Below, piece after piece: positions 1 to 12,735 of a stretch of 64,000 nucleotides of DNA. The DNA comes from Loxodes magnus. Lineage: Eukaryota > Ciliophora > Karyorelictea > Loxodida > Loxodidae. The notes under the pieces were generated by a model. That model worked only from the letters and a program-made list of their open reading frames with translations, was not told the DNA's origin and ran no database searches. The DNA is taken from positions 248,001 to 312,000 of the forward strand of contig CAMPDV010000204.1 of assembly GCA_946699065.1 (NCBI GenBank), given 5' to 3'. Each line of letters starts with the position of its first letter. The stretch's first letter is position 1. A program made the position numbers and the translations under genes.

Positions 1-640
1 TAATTTTTATATTTATTTTCAATTAAATAATCTATTACTAGTAATTTTAAACTACAGATGAAATTTGTAAATTAAATAATCTTTAATAATCTTAAAAATT
101 AGCAAGCTACATAAAGTAAATAAGTTTATGATATCTAGTTTACTATTTTTATCTAAAGTATAGTAAAACTAACTTTAATGCCTATTTTAAAGAGAAAGGA
201 GTTAAAAGTTTAGTTAATTATTAAAATGTTAGGTTTGAAATGTTTCTAATATGATATAGTATTTTAAAGTATAATAAATTTAATAACTATAAATCATTAA
301 GTTACACTTTGGGAAATAATAAGTTAAGAAGAAAAATAAAAATTAATCATTTAAAATAAGTCTTTCACTTAGAATTTTAGATATAGCTAAAGAGCATATT
401 TATCTTTTAAGATTACTAAAATAAATAAAATTATAAAATTTTCCTTTTTTAAAGTTATTTTTATCATCAAAATGTTTATTTTTTATTTTATCTGTTTAGA
501 TAAAAATCCTATTTAGATAGAAAATAATTGAAGGAAGATTCAATAGCTAATTAAAAATTTTTATAAGCTATATAGTTAATAATTTAGTGCTTAAGAATGA
601 AATTTATATTTTTCTTTTTAGTTCTAATTGAATTATTAAA
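1..640. other. A+T-rich sequence, nothing recognised
   Basis: Very A+T-rich stretch with short homopolymer runs. I see no conserved motif, repeat copy or RNA structure in it. Confidence 0.5.
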
Positions 641-654
641 TATATATTGAATAT

Positions 655-962
655 AATAACTTTATATAATAAAAAAATGAAAGGAGATGAGGTTGATTTT
701 CTGATAAAATCTTCTAGAATTATGAATAAGATCAAGTTCCTATCCTGTCGCTGAGAAGGTCCCTGATTAGAGTCAATCTCAGCGAATGAGAAAAATCTTT
801 CTGGATATCCACTCTTGCTAGTGGTTTTGAAACTTTCCAGCCTATAGTTATGGAACTCCCTAGCGGAAGTTTATTCAATTAAGCAACAGGATATCAAAAT
901 TATGTGTAACAAGAGAGTACCTGTGTCGAAAGGAGTTTCCAGTCCTTTGAAAGAGAAGCTTA
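655..962 (+). repeat. Interspersed repeat family D, copy 1
   Basis: About 300 bp of higher G+C than its surroundings, matching 39432-39735 in the same orientation along its whole length. Shared blocks include CAAGTTCCTATCCTG, the CTGAGAAGGTC segment, AATCTTTCTGG, ATAGTTATGGA and a 3' part ending AGAGAAGCTTAA. The size, discrete borders and dispersed copies suggest a short non-autonomous element (SINE-like). No tRNA-type A or B box is convincing. The element orientation is unknown; the + strand is used here by convention. Confidence 0.6.
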
Positions 963-1430
963 ACTTAATCATTAAACTAAAAATAATAACTTTATAAATC
1001 TTTTATATCTTAAGCTAACTAAGTATCTCTACCTCTTTAGATAGAATATTAGTTTAAATATGATAATTAATAGATATTATATTTTTATTTTCTGCTATAA
1101 ACATTAAAGAATATCCCCTTAGTAAAAATTAGCAGCTAAATAGAAATAAACATAGAACTATTTAATTACAGTGCTCTAGAAATATAAAGTGCTAAATCTA
1201 TATACTAGAAGATATGTTACTTATTCTCTAAAAGTAATAAAATAGATAAATCAAAATATAAAAGAGAGCATTATTTTTTATTATTATTAAGGGTAAAATA
1301 AACTAGCTTGCTTAATAGTTTATAATTGACTATTATTTCTTGATAATAATTATTTTAAATAAATATATTTATTAATTAATAAATGCTAAGCATTAACAAT
1401 TAAAGTTAAAATAAGAAATAGAATTTAGAA
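963..1430. other. A+T-rich spacer
   Basis: No coding motif or repeat copy was recognised between the family-D repeat and the purine-rich region that starts near 1430. Confidence 0.4.
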
Positions 1431-3540
1431 TAAAAAGTTTTCACTAGAAACTACTAGAAGAAGAATTGAAATCTACAATGAAATGATGAACTACAAAAAT
1501 GATAGAATAATATGGATAAATGTTCGAAATATAGAATTCACTAGCTTTTAATAGTAACTCTTCTTTAATTAATTTCAAATAAGCTGCAAATTTCATAGGA
1601 AAAGCACAGACAGGTGCAATAAGACCTTCAAACGAAAGATTTGGAGTCGCTAAAAATTAAATAAGTAAACCTAAAAATGAGGTTATTAAGGTAACTACTT
1701 ACAAATTGTAGTGAAAAACCGGAAAACAAATTCATAAGCGTTCCATAAAAAATGCTTAGAAACTCTCTTTAAGGTGTGCATTAATAGTAGCGTACTATAG
1801 TAATGAAGAAGATGAAGTTAAGGCGAATTTTAGAAGAATACTAATAATAGTATTAAATGTAAAATAAGGAAACTAGTGAGAAGGAAAGGAAGATTAGTAA
1901 TGATTTATGTTTAAAAGAAGTGGTGACTTAAGATATAAAATAATGAATTAGTGTAATGAAAAGTGATTGACTTATACTAATAGATAGCAATAATGGTAAT
2001 ATAAAAGGAAAATATGTTTGAGATATTTAAACTTTGATAAGTAACTAAGAAATATCAAAAGTAGATTATAAAAGTTATATAAAATTTATTAGAAATATAA
2101 ACTATTATAGAATAACTTTTAGTCACTCAAATCTGATATATAGTAATATCACAAAAAACTAGTTCATGAAATGACTTAAGTTCTCCACTTATTACAGTAG
2201 CTAAATGGTTTAAAGAGATGAAATAATTAGTATAGTTTAAGAGATGTAATAGAGTATGAGAATTAAGTAAATGAAATAGATGAACTATAATCTAATTAAT
2301 TGAAGCCAATGCTAAGGTTGATTTAAGCTTAAATGATAGGAGGAAATAATTGATAATGAAACTTAGCAGTGATAATAATAGATTATATTAGAATAGAACT
2401 AATATTTACTTGAACAAATTACCTAGAATTTAATAAGCTCCAACAGTTATATTCTTAATATTAAAAATGATAAAATAAGTAATTTATAGATTAAGAATAG
2501 AAAGCTTAAATGGAAATTTTAACTTTGAATATTGAATTAGATAAGTAAAGATAAGTATGAAATAAATATACTTTTCAAAATTAAATTCTATTAAAAAATA
2601 AGGAAATTCAAATGATTAAAGAATTATTATTAAATCTAACATACAAAAGAAATTAGTAATTAATAGTAATTTTAGAAGAAGTAATATGTAAATGCATAAA
2701 CTTAAACATTATATGGAAATATTTAAACAAAAGATAGTATTATCTAAACAGATAAATCAATAATAAACAGTTCTTCTGTGTCCAAAATTTACTCAAACAA
2801 ATATAATCAAACAAGCTAATTTAAACTTAAAATAATTAATAGGAAGCATCAACTAATACTATTATAACATAATATAATAACTAATAATGTCAAGTTAAAT
2901 TGCTAGATGAAGATTTTGTTTTACTATAGCATTAATATCACTAACTCAACTTAAATTTAAAGTACCCAAAATATGTAGACACTTGAGATAAAAATAGAGG
3001 AGTTTTAAAAACTTAATTCTAATTTGAAAAAAGATATATTTAATTATTCTACTAAAAGCTGAAAAAAGGATTAATAAAACTAAACAGATTTGATTGATGT
3101 TATTTATCAGAATTAAACCTTACAATATTAATCTTAATATTCTTAAAAGGAAACATGGAGAAGAAGATAAAATAATTCCACCAGCAAAACGTATGAGTAA
3201 ACATAATAATAAAAAAGAGCGTGATTAAATAATATGTCAATCTAACTGGTCTATAACTTTAAACATTTATTAAATCAGAAACTTGAAGACGTCCATAGTA
3301 TGAAATGTATATAAGGTAGATATGTCACAGTTACTTAAGATTTAGAATAAGGTACATGTGATAGTGTGAAAAGTAAAATTGATATAGATAGAAAGCGTAA
3401 GTAATATATATTTTGATACAATATTTTCATTAACATCCTGAACATGGAAAAAGATTAGTACACATTTAGATTAACCAATAAGGATAAAAGAGTATCTGCA
3501 TTTACGAAAGTGGACTACCTGCAGGAAAAAATTAGAAAGG
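1430..3540 (+). pseudogene. Purine-rich region upstream of LINE L1, possible ORF1 relic
   Basis: The + strand is strongly A/G-rich, which in this window marks the sense strand of coding relics. Short stretches read like protein. Around 3120-3260 one frame gives a charged segment containing GEEDKIIPPAKRMSK, reading TAA as Gln. It lies directly 5' of the LINE endonuclease on the same strand, where a non-LTR element carries its first ORF. No zinc knuckle or other diagnostic motif was found and the frame does not hold for long, so ORF1 identity is inferred from position alone. Confidence 0.3.
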
Positions 3541-3563
3541 ACTAATAAATTTAAAAAATAAAG

Positions 3564-4245
3564 ATGGGACATATAAATATTAATGGAATAGCTAGCGTGA
3601 ATATTGAAGAATTTATCAGAGATAATAGTATAGATATTTTATCAATAAACCTGATAAAAAGAAGACTTTCCTCCAATATTGATAAATGGATTTAAAACAT
3701 ATTTTAAGAACTCAGGAAAAGGAGGAGGTGTATGCCTAATTGTAGGAGATGAACTTAATAGTACAGAAATACATAAGTTGAAAAAGAAATGATTCATAAC
3801 AATTAAACTGGATAATATTTTAATCACATCTTGTTACATGCCTGATAGCGGAAAAAGTTAAGATGTTAAAGATTTAGCGTATGAACAACTAAATACATTG
3901 CTGAATTAATATAATGATACATATACTGATGGGAGATTTCAATGCTCTTTTATAAGGTTTCGGAGACAATCCTGAAAATACTTATGATAATACCAATAGG
4001 CTATAAGAATTTTGATTATAAAATGATCTTGAGATAGTGAATGATAGTAACATTAATACATGTATACACAAAGGAACAGGAAAAATGTATTGTAATGATT
4101 ATATCATTATAAACAACCATTTGAACTTAATTAGTTTGCAAATAAACTGCTCATAATAATAGTTTATTTTCTGATCATATTCCAATCACTGTCGACTTTA
4201 TCTATAATTCTATAGTCTATTGGGAAAAGATAACTATGAGAAAAT
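3564..4245 (+). pseudogene. LINE L1: AP-like endonuclease domain of ORF2, frameshifted
   Basis: This is the endonuclease/exonuclease/phosphatase-type domain that nicks target DNA in non-LTR retrotransposons. Reading TAA/TAG as Gln, the frame from ATG 3564 gives GHININGIAS and IDILSIN, the usual N-terminal motifs. The frame then shifts near 3655 to NGFKTYFKNSGKGGGVCLI, and shifts again near 3920 to MGDFNALL (from 3929), the conserved GDFN block. TYDNTNRLQEF and a terminal SDHIPITVDF (4172 onward) follow, the last being the catalytic SDH motif. At least three frame changes show that the copy is dead. It is followed in order by the reverse transcriptase. Confidence 0.85.
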
Positions 4246-5990
4246 ATAAAATAAATAGGTTATAAGATGCAATAGATAGGCAAAAATATTAAGAATCTAC
4301 AAACTTATCTAGAATTCTGTTAGATAGATTAAGATAATCTTGAAGATTAATATGAATCCATCAAAAGTAACAAGACAATATTAAACATTAGCTTCGTTTA
4401 TTCCAGACTCACAAACAAATATATATAGGCAAAAAGAGCTAATTCAGATTATAAGCAAGCTCACATTAAATTTCCAAGAATAAATTAACAACTAGCTAAT
4501 CTTCACGAGACAGCGAAAATACTTTCGAAACACTTAAAATATAATCTGTGAAAATTAAAAAACAAAAAAGAAATTTCTACTTCTTAATGGAGATTATAAG
4601 GAAATGTTTTCACAAGCTAAGAAAATTCTAAATACTATGAAGAGAAATAATATGAACTTTGATTAAGAAATCAAAAACAAATTCCTAATAGAAAAGTAGC
4701 TGGTCCTGACGGAATAAAAAGTGAAATTCTGAAATATGGTGGATGATATTTGCTATTAATTGTTCACTCATTTCTAAATAATATGTTAAGACTGAGAATA
4801 ATTCCTTAAGAATTAAATACTTCAGTAATAATTTCAATATTTAAAAAAGGAAATAAAAATGATTGGAAAAACTGAAGATCTATTTCTCTTATTAATACTA
4901 TTCTAAAGCTATATGATAAAGCTTGTGCAAAAAGACTTTACGATCTGATTTATTTGAAAATTTGATTCACCCTTCTCAAATTGGATTCATGAAAATAGAT
5001 AAACTACTTAATAGATTTGAGTGATATAATAGATAATTGATAACTATCTGAAATGTGCAAAAGTGAAAACTAAATTGATTGCAACATTGATAGATATTGA
5101 AAAAATGTTTGACTCAATAGAAAGAATACTTTTATTTGATTAGCTTAAGAGAGTCAAACTACCACTTGGACTAATAAAAGCCTTGGAATCATTTTATTAA
5201 AACCTAAACTCTTTATTTATCATAGATGGATTGAACACTAGAACATTATAATACAACAATGGAGTTATGTAAGGAAGTTCACATAGACCAGTTTTAGCAT
5301 TGCTGTATTATGAAATTGTAATTCGATATTTGGAAAGTAAAATTACCTAATCAAGATTCAAATGCCAGGGCTTGAATGTTAGTTTTGCTTGCAGAGGATG
5401 GGCATATGATTTAATTCTTCTTTCCAGAACTGCAAAGTATATGTAGAATCTAATAAATGAAGCAATTAAAGTTTTCGCATGAGCTCATTTAAAGATCAAT
5501 GTTACCAAATCTGAATGTATCTAATTCCTAAAGAAAAATTAGAAGCAATAAATCTTAAATTTATGATTAGAAAATTAACCAATTGTTTAAAAAGAACAAG
5601 TAATATATTTAGGAGTTATTCTACATAAAAAGAAGAATTTGAATCCTTATTGCAAAGAAGTCGCATTCAAATATACAGTTGCATTAAAGAAAGCTGTTTT
5701 TTAACTGATGAAATATAAGAATATAGCTCCTTGACATTTTAAAACTTTATGTAGATATTTTACATTACTTAAAGCAGAATATGGAGGAGACTAGTACCAT
5801 GAAATATTCAAAAAGGAGTAATTATTGTTCTGAACAGAATTGAATCAAGCATGAGATTGATTTCAAGGAAATGTTTTTAAGTAGCAAATTCAACATTTAA
5901 TGAATCATGATATAATAAACATTTCTGAATATAAAAGATTGCTAGATAATTTATGGTCTTAATTTTATTTAAATTTAATAGTATAAAAAG
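4246..5990 (+). pseudogene. LINE L1: reverse transcriptase and C-terminal part of ORF2
   Basis: This is the non-LTR reverse transcriptase that copies element RNA at the nicked target. Visible blocks in order are KVAGPDGIKSEILKYGG, an FKKGN segment, N-W-R-S-I-S-L-I-N-T (its Trp is TGA at 4873-4875), LIDIEKMFDSIE (catalytic Asp of motif A), then GVMQGSSHRP (motif B). The expected (F/Y)xDD block reads W-A-Y-D at 5399-5410, so one catalytic Asp is lost. Downstream, KINVTKSECIQFL and YLGVILHKKKN match the thumb region. Several other Trp codons are TGA. Minor frame changes and the lost Asp mark it as inactive. The readable homology ends near 5990, close to the 3' end of Kelch gene K1 on the other strand. 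Confidence 0.9.
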
Positions 5991-6225
5991 ATGTTAAATT
6001 TAGATTATAAATAAATTTTATTATATAATTTAGTAAATTATTTTGCTTACTTGATTTATATTTACAAATTTTTAAAATTATTAAATTATTAAATATTTTA
6101 AAGTATTATTCATTGAAAATATTCCAAAAATAAAAATATAAATGGATTGTTTTTTCATATACTTGATTAAGTAATTTAAAAATTAATCTAAATAAAATTT
6201 ATTTTTATATTATTTATTTTAGTTT

Positions 6226-7863
6226 TCAAATATTTTTATTTTCCCACTATAAACTCTTCATATCGAATACTGATAATTTTGTACCTTAATCGTAAAAATA
6301 TATTTTGTCTTTTATACAAAGTGGAATTATATTAACTTTATTATTTAAGTATTTTTATCCTACTTAAGTTAATGTTCCATTTTCTAAAATGTTTACTTGC
6401 GTTAAATAGCTTGCATTATCAAAAATATACATTTACTTCTTAACAACAACTGAAAGAGTGTGAGAAGCTTGAGGTAATTAAATTTATAGTTTAGATCATC
6501 TATCATTATTTATTTCATATTGCTATATACTTTATAAATAATTTTAACCATTATATCCTCCAAAATTATATAAAATATCATTAAATATTACTGCACTTCC
6601 TATATTAGAAGCTTCTGGTATATCAGCTATTTTTTAAGATTTTAAAGTTTTCAAATTAAACATTTCGCTTTCCTTTATGTTTTAGCCATTATAACCAGAT
6701 ATTATAAATAGTTAATTTCTTTTTTTATCAAATGCTAAACTATGTCCATATCTATAAGTAATCATTTAATATTCTTTAGCTTAATTATCTTTTATTATTG
6801 ATATTTTATTACTATATGTGCTATTTACATATCCACCTGTAACTACTAAAGTATCTTCAGCAAATTATAATGCTCTATAATTATTTGAAAAAATCTAAGT
6901 ATTTACTTATATTTTTTCAGAAGTTCCCTTTTCAACGTTATATTTCACTATACTATTTGTATTATAAACGGCAAATAAAAGAATTTTAAACTCACTTAAG
7001 TTTGCTTTTTAAATTATAGTTTGCAAATCTTTGTGAAACTGCTGAACATCTATCTAAAAGTTTATTTATACTTTATTATATTCATTAAATTTGACTTAGT
7101 TTATCTATTATATCTCTTTTTCTTATATTTAATATTCAGATCATTTTAAAATATCTTATAGTTTTTACTAAAACTCAATTACTTCTATAGGATTATTAGA
7201 AAGTTATACATTTTATTCTCTTAATTTATTTTAAATTTCTTATCAATTCTAACATCTTTTATCTATATCCTTTAATAACTCATCAGTTAGTTCTTAATGT
7301 TCCTAGTAATAAAAATTTCTTTTATTGTTTATTAACTCAATAGCTTATTCTGCTTCTTATTAAATAAATTATTTAAATTCCTAATCTTTTATTATGATTT
7401 ATTATCTTATTTACTAAATTTATTAACAGTTACTCTATATTATATTTTACTTCTCTTTTATATTTTAGATATATTAAGGAATTTAAGTTTTAAGTTCTTA
7501 TTAAGCTTCAAATATTTCTTTAACTTTATGATTTGTATGAGAACTAGTTTCAATACATTTCTAACATAAAAATTATAAATCATCAAAGCAATAGCAAGTG
7601 ATTTACCTAGAATGATGTTTGCAATTATTTTATGTATTTTATTTCATTCTATTTATAAGATCATTATTAGCTTCAAGATCTAAAGGATCATCTAAAGTTT
7701 ACTATCCACAATTTTGTACATGACAAGTAATTTTCTATTATTTTTAAAACAACTCAAAGCAACATTTTTTACATAAATCATGTCTACATTGAAGAATTTA
7801 AGGTACATTAGCCTTATAGTTGAACTAGATATTGCATTTAGGACAGTTAAATTCTGACTACAT
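6226..7863 (-). CDS. Kelch K1: RING finger, B-box, coiled-coil, Kelch protein
   Basis: Likely E3 ubiquitin ligase of TRIM-like layout, 545 aa; the RING role is known for the family, the substrate is unknown. The start ATG is followed by Q-S-E-F-N. RING ligands are C7, C10, C26, H28, C31, C34, C47, C52. The B-box has exact type-2 spacing: C81, H84, C92, C100, C103, H109, H112. A Glu/Lys/Gln-rich coiled coil follows at about 115-270, then Kelch-type repeats at about 330-545 with GGY/SGY blocks (FGGY at 434-437) and Trp 456. That Trp is TGA (6496-6498), and so is Trp 207. TAA/TAG encode Gln throughout. The final TGA lies at the same place in K2, K4 and K5. No net frameshift relative to K2. It sits tail-to-tail with LINE L1. 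Confidence 0.85.
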
Positions 7864-7927
7864 TATTTTTTTAATTTTGCTTTAATATTAAAAATAATAA
7901 ATTCTATAATAATTTATTATTTAGATA

Positions 7928-7945
7928 TTTTCGCTCAAAGAAAAA
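7928..7945 (-). promoter_or_regulatory. Conserved upstream motif of Kelch genes, K1 copy
   Basis: The + strand reads TTTTCGCTCAAAGAAAA about 65 bases upstream of the K1 start. Nearly the same block precedes K2 (22615-22631) and K4 (48797-48814) at a similar distance, while the neighbouring bases have drifted. It is G+C-richer than its setting. A promoter or 5' UTR element is inferred; it was not found before K3 or K5. Confidence 0.45.
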
Positions 7946-7949
7946 TTAA

Positions 7950-8771
7950 TTTTAAGTTAAACCATAAATATAAATTTATTTTATATATCTTAAATAATAA
8001 ATTTTTATATTAAGTTATCTGATATAATAACTATCATATTCGCTATTAAATATTTTAATTTTAGTAAGATTTAACAAAAATTAAATAATCTAGGAGTGAA
8101 TTGTAATATCTAAATAAAACGATATTAAGACGATCGTTAAATTTAATTTTGAGAGATTATTCAAAAATTATTAAATAAATCATTGAAATATTTAATAAAA
8201 ATATATCTAAAATAAAAAATTAATATACCTAAATACTAATGTGAATCTTTTAGAATAACTCCTAATCTATAAAATATCTAAAAATTCCAAAAAATAATTT
8301 ATAAATATTACATTTGAATCATTAGAGATTTTAAGAGTTAAAATTGTTATAAAAAATTTAAATATGTGAAAATATTTAGAAATTAAAAAGAATAAAAGTT
8401 ATTAAAATTTACTCTGTTAAAATTATAAATATGAGGATTAGTGTTGATTGAGTTTGAATCAAATTTAAATATGCAACAATATATATAATTATAATAAATA
8501 GAAAATCAACTAAAAAAGGTAATTTTTTACAATAATCATCTTTGCAGTCTTAATGGTTAGGATTTTTTTTCTTTTTTTTTCGAAAAATAAGATTATATTA
8601 TATATAAATTATAAGTGTATTTAAAAGTTAATTTAATTTCAAATATATATTGTAATAATTATTTAAATTTAAAGATTATTTAATTACATTTGCCGTTTTA
8701 GAGGATTTAATTTTTCTTACTTACTAAATTAAGTTATATTATATTATTAAGTTATCTTGAATAAATACAGA
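7950..8771. repeat. A+T-rich 5' flank of K1, shared with K2
   Basis: Non-coding in appearance. It aligns with 22640-23474 over its full length, including shared tracts such as ATAATCATCTTTGCAG and the T-rich run near 8565. It belongs to the K1/K2 segmental duplication and carries no recognised gene. Confidence 0.7.
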
Positions 8772-9090
8772 TAATTATAGAGCGTGTAGCTCCTCATTGG
8801 TGCGCAGATCTTTCTATTTTAATATTTAAAATTAAAAAAATGTTATCGTGCTTCTTGCTTAGATTCTAGTAGTCTAAATAGTTACATCTGCTTCTCTGAA
8901 TAGGGAATTTACTTATTAAAGATTACTCTCGAATATTGAATCAAATGATCCAGTCTTCTTGAATAAAATCTAAATAAGAATCAGTTATTAAGTCATTAAT
9001 TAGAAGGCATCTAGTGAGAGATTAATCGCAATACAGTATGCACTACACTAAACTACACCTACTAGTTCTCCTGACTGAGCTGATATCCAT
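8772..9090 (-). mobile_element. SINE-like family C, copy 1
   Basis: Non-autonomous element in minus orientation. Its 3' end carries the hairpin shared with families A and B at 8779-8811 (arms AGAGC and GATCT in this diverged copy), followed by an A+T-rich tail. Its 5' end (near 9090) matches the GGATGCTGGCTG head of the copy at 52441. Compared with copy 2 (23475-23870) it lacks about 79 bp at position 9007. It lies within the K1/K2 duplication, so it was carried along rather than inserted independently. Confidence 0.65.
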
Positions 9091-9570
9091 TTTTGTAATA
9101 ATGAGCATAATAAAAATCTGACAGAGTATATCCAAATTATAGTTTAAAGGAAGAAAATACTTGGATATAGTAAGAGTTAGCCTTTTACAATAGATAAATT
9201 ACAGAAGATACTTTAATTGTTACTTTTGAAAATATAAATAAGATTCGCAAAAAAAGATTTATGATAATAAAAATGTTTAAATCTAAAATTATTAAATGAC
9301 CACATAGAAAGATAGTTGATTGTGGGTAAATATATTCCTACCAATAATGAAATAAGATTACTACTGGTATTTAGAGTTCTTGAGCCTGGAGAGGCCTACA
9401 AAGAAAATCTCTTGCGACATAGAATTGCTTTACTAAAATTTATCCTCCAGTAGAGTTCAATTCTAATAACCTTGCTGAACCTCCAAGTAACTCCTAAAAG
9501 AAAGAGCTTACCACCTATTTAATTTAAATTAAAATAGAAATTATGAATTTAATAATTTAAAATATCTTAA
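9091..9570. other. Mixed sequence with a G+C-richer patch at 9360-9510
   Basis: Most of it is A+T-rich. The patch at 9360-9510 (around GAGCCTGGAGAGGCCTAC) has the base composition of the short interspersed elements elsewhere in the window, but I found no second copy. It may be a fragment of an element whose other copies lie outside. Confidence 0.3.
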
Positions 9571-9960
9571 ATAAAAAGCATTTTTATAAGACAAAAAATT
9601 AAATTAGCAAAGCAAATAAATTTTAAAAGTAAATAATAATATAATTAGATGATTAGAATTTATGAAACTTGATTTTATTCCTAATTTATTTTCTTAGCTA
9701 TAAATATTTATAACTTATCTGCTTATTTATTAAAGCTATAATAAATCATATTTTAATAGCTAAATCTCTTAAATAATTTATTTAATCTCTTTTAAACTTT
9801 AATTTTTGTATTCATTTAATAAAAACTTTCGTTTTTTCCAAAAGGTGATATTATTTAAGAATATTAGTTTGATAAAAATAAATTAAAATTATATTTTTTG
9901 ATTTCATAGCAAATATTACTACTAAAAAAATAAGTAAGAAATGCACTAAGGCTTCTAATC

Positions 9961-10880
9961 TCATTCTAAGCAAAAGAATAAGGATATTTGTAACAAAATA
10001 AATAAATTGGGAAGAAAGCTATCCATACTCCTAAACATCAGTAAAGAAGAAAAAATAAGGAAAAAAGTAAATATGTAATGCATTAAGAAGTCAAAACATT
10101 CCGTCTTAGGAAGTGATATATTAGCATTGAACAAATTGCAATGATGGTAACTAACGTATAGGATGAAGTGGATATACTTAAGAAAAGAGAACAAAAAACT
10201 GAAGTAGTAATTTTACGATAAAAGCGAGGAATCCAGGATCCTTATTTTGAAAAAGAAATGAAAGCAATTTGAAATATGCAGAAAGAATAAGGGAGTAATA
10301 TAAGCAGTTCTACATTAGATTTCAAGAGTAGAAAACGAATTGAAAAGGTAAGGGAAACAGGAATAAACTTAAATTCTGAAGTAGATAAAATAGAAATAGG
10401 AAATCCCTAAAAATTGAGTAAATATATACAAACATAGAAAAATACCAAATTATACTACTACTTTAATGGAAGGCAACATTTTAGAAGGAAATGTACTACT
10501 TTTCAGATATTTAAGGAATAAGCATGGAAAATAAAGGCTAATAGATAGATTTAAAAGGTTAACAATTAGATCTGATGTAATAAATAAGTAAAGTCTATAG
10601 ATCAAAGAATGACTGAAAATTGGATTGATTTCAAAATATAGTCTAGAGTTAAAATGTAAGAGATGACATAACTGGAAGGAGGAATAAAAATTGAAAAAGA
10701 ACAAACAACAAGAACACCAGAACTCGTTAAAGCTGGAATCTACAAGCTCACTAAACCCTTTAAATGGTGACCTGGATGGCATCGTGAACTTATTAATTAT
10801 TTACTTTAGTATATTACTACTAAAACTATCTAAATAATTAAAGTAAAAATAGCATAAAATTTGTTAAAAGACGTTAATTT
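9961..10880 (+). pseudogene. LINE L2: putative ORF1-like coding relic
   Basis: Purine-rich + strand that reads as a basic, charged protein in one frame if TAA/TAG are Gln and TGA is Trp. It includes a Lys/Gln-rich helical stretch (about 10200-10440) and the segment KCKRWHNWKEE near 10650. It lies 5' of the reverse transcriptase on the same strand, and the first 190 bp recur at about 40420-40600. No complete CCHC knuckle was found. With every stop codon reassignable, openness is weak evidence, so this is a positional inference. A frame on the opposite strand is probably a shadow. Confidence 0.35.
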
Positions 10881-10921
10881 CTACTAATTTAATAAATAAA
10901 AATATGCTATGTTTTAAAGAT

Positions 10922-12735
10922 ATTATCTCATTACATAATGGATGTTAAAAAGCTGATTAAAAATACAAGACACTATTTTTTTCAAGGAAGTACCAAAAAA
11001 GAGGAAATTAATGCCTTTTTCTCCAGCTAGAAAATTTAGAAACATATATATACATTCTTATTTAATTTGAAAAAACTTCAAGTGAAAGAAAATTTCTCAA
11101 TCTCAATTGAAATTATAGAAACAAAGCACTTCTAAGCGGAAAATGATTAACCTAAAATGAGGGATTAAATTAATTTTAACTAACAACTTTGTGATTCCTT
11201 TATTGATAAAGAGAAGTCTTTGTTTTAAACAATGATTTATCAATAATATGCTGGGATTTTAAAGAATCCCAAGAAAATTGAATAGATCTATCATTATTCC
11301 TAAATTCAACAAAGGTAGCAAAAGAGAATGGAATTGAAGATTAATTTCACTTATTAATACTATACTAAAAATTTATGACAAGAATTTAGCAAATAAAATT
11401 ACAAAATTATGCAAGAATGTAGCCTTATCATTTAAACATAAATGGTTTCTCAGTGAGAAGCAAATGGTGTGATAAATCTGAGTAATTTAATGGATAATTT
11501 ATCTTTATTAAACTGAAGTAAAAGGATAAATAAAGATATTTGCAATTCTTATTGATGTAGAAAAGATGTTTGATAGTATTGAGAAAAGAATATTTTTTCA
11601 AAATTTTAGGAGATTAAAATTTCCACTGGGATTTATTCTAACACTTGAGTCTTCTACAAAAATCTGAACTTTATTTTTCTCATGATGGATAAAAGACTTG
11701 CAAACATCATTAAAGTAATAGAGTTATGTTAGAGAGTTCTCATGATCCTTTACTCTCACCTTTTTATATTTATATAGTAATAAGTCTTTTGCAGGAAGAA
11801 ATATTATACTAGGTATTAACTTATAAAGTATAAATTTTGCATGTTCTACTTGAGAATATAATTGTTAGTTGACTAATGCAATAGAGTTTTCCAATCGATT
11901 TTTCTGCAAATAAACACTAGTAAGTGTAAAGCTATCCAATTTCTTAAAAAATAAGAATCTGAAAATAGAAGGATAATAGATCAAATAAAATGAACCAAGG
12001 AATATATATTGGAGTTAACTTATATGAAAAAGGTAAATAGATTTTTCACTGCTATTAGAGGGATCAAAGCTATTTGAAATTTATGAAAAAATGTAATTTA
12101 CTCTAAATTACTTTAAGAATGATATTCCCTGTCACTTTTAAATGTTTTGTTGCATGCTTAAATTTACAAAGGCTAAATTTAGAAGTGAGATTGTACCTTG
12201 ATTAGTATTGAGAGGGTCATTTAGGGTGAAGGATAAAATTTACAAAAGTATTCTTACATTGAAAAGAAAAACTTTACAGTCACTTATTTTTATTTTTAAT
12301 GAATCCTGCTATATAAACTTCAACTAGTTTTCTTTCTAACATAATATGGTAAAACACTTTTATGTTTTTACTTTATATTTCTGAAAGTAGTAATGAAATA
12401 TCGAGAACTTGATTTAGGAAAACTATATGCATAGAATTGAAATTAAAAATATTATATTTCTAGCAAGCAATAAAGATATTTAAGTTCTATGGACTAAAGA
12501 AAGACGATTTACTAATGAATGAAAATTTATTTTCCATAAAGAAACATTCAAAAGACAATATTTAGAAAAAAAATTTTATAAGAAATAAATTAACATTATA
12601 GAAGCATGCTAATAGAACAACCATTGTTAGAAAAAATTGAAATTATAGAAATTTCATTAAATTAAATATATTAAATTTAGCAAGGAAAATAGTCATCAAA
12701 TAATTTCAATCATGTCGATAATTGATATTTTCTAT
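10922..12735 (+). pseudogene. LINE L2: reverse transcriptase domain, decayed
   Basis: Same clade as L1. Visible blocks are a basic IIPKFNKGSK segment, N-W-R-L-I-S-L-I-N-T with its Trp as TGA (11335-11337), LIDVEKMFDSIEK (motif A), FPLGFILTLES, and a degenerate motif B reading RVMLESSHDP (compare GVMQGSSHRP in L1). A frameshift lies between motifs A and B and the (F/Y)xDD block is not recognisable, so it cannot be active. The C-terminal part continues to about 12735 with FLASNKD and WTKERRFTNEW. The whole region is repeated at 34212-36010 with scattered substitutions and small indels. Confidence 0.8.

Noticed and set aside
3564-5990. Standard-code reading of LINE L1 as fully degenerate sequence
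   Set aside because: With TAA/TAG as Gln and TGA as Trp, long conserved blocks appear in order. The standard code would require stops at exactly the conserved Gln and Trp sites.
6226-7863. Tetrahymena-type code (TGA stop only)
   Set aside because: It would place a stop at the conserved Kelch Trp in K1, K2, K3 and K5 while K4 has TGG there, and at the LINE N-W-R Trp in three copies.
10450-10782. 110-aa minus-strand open frame
   Set aside because: It lies opposite a purine-rich region whose sense strand is probably +. It is Phe/Leu/Ser-rich as expected for the complement of A-rich coding sequence, with no motif.
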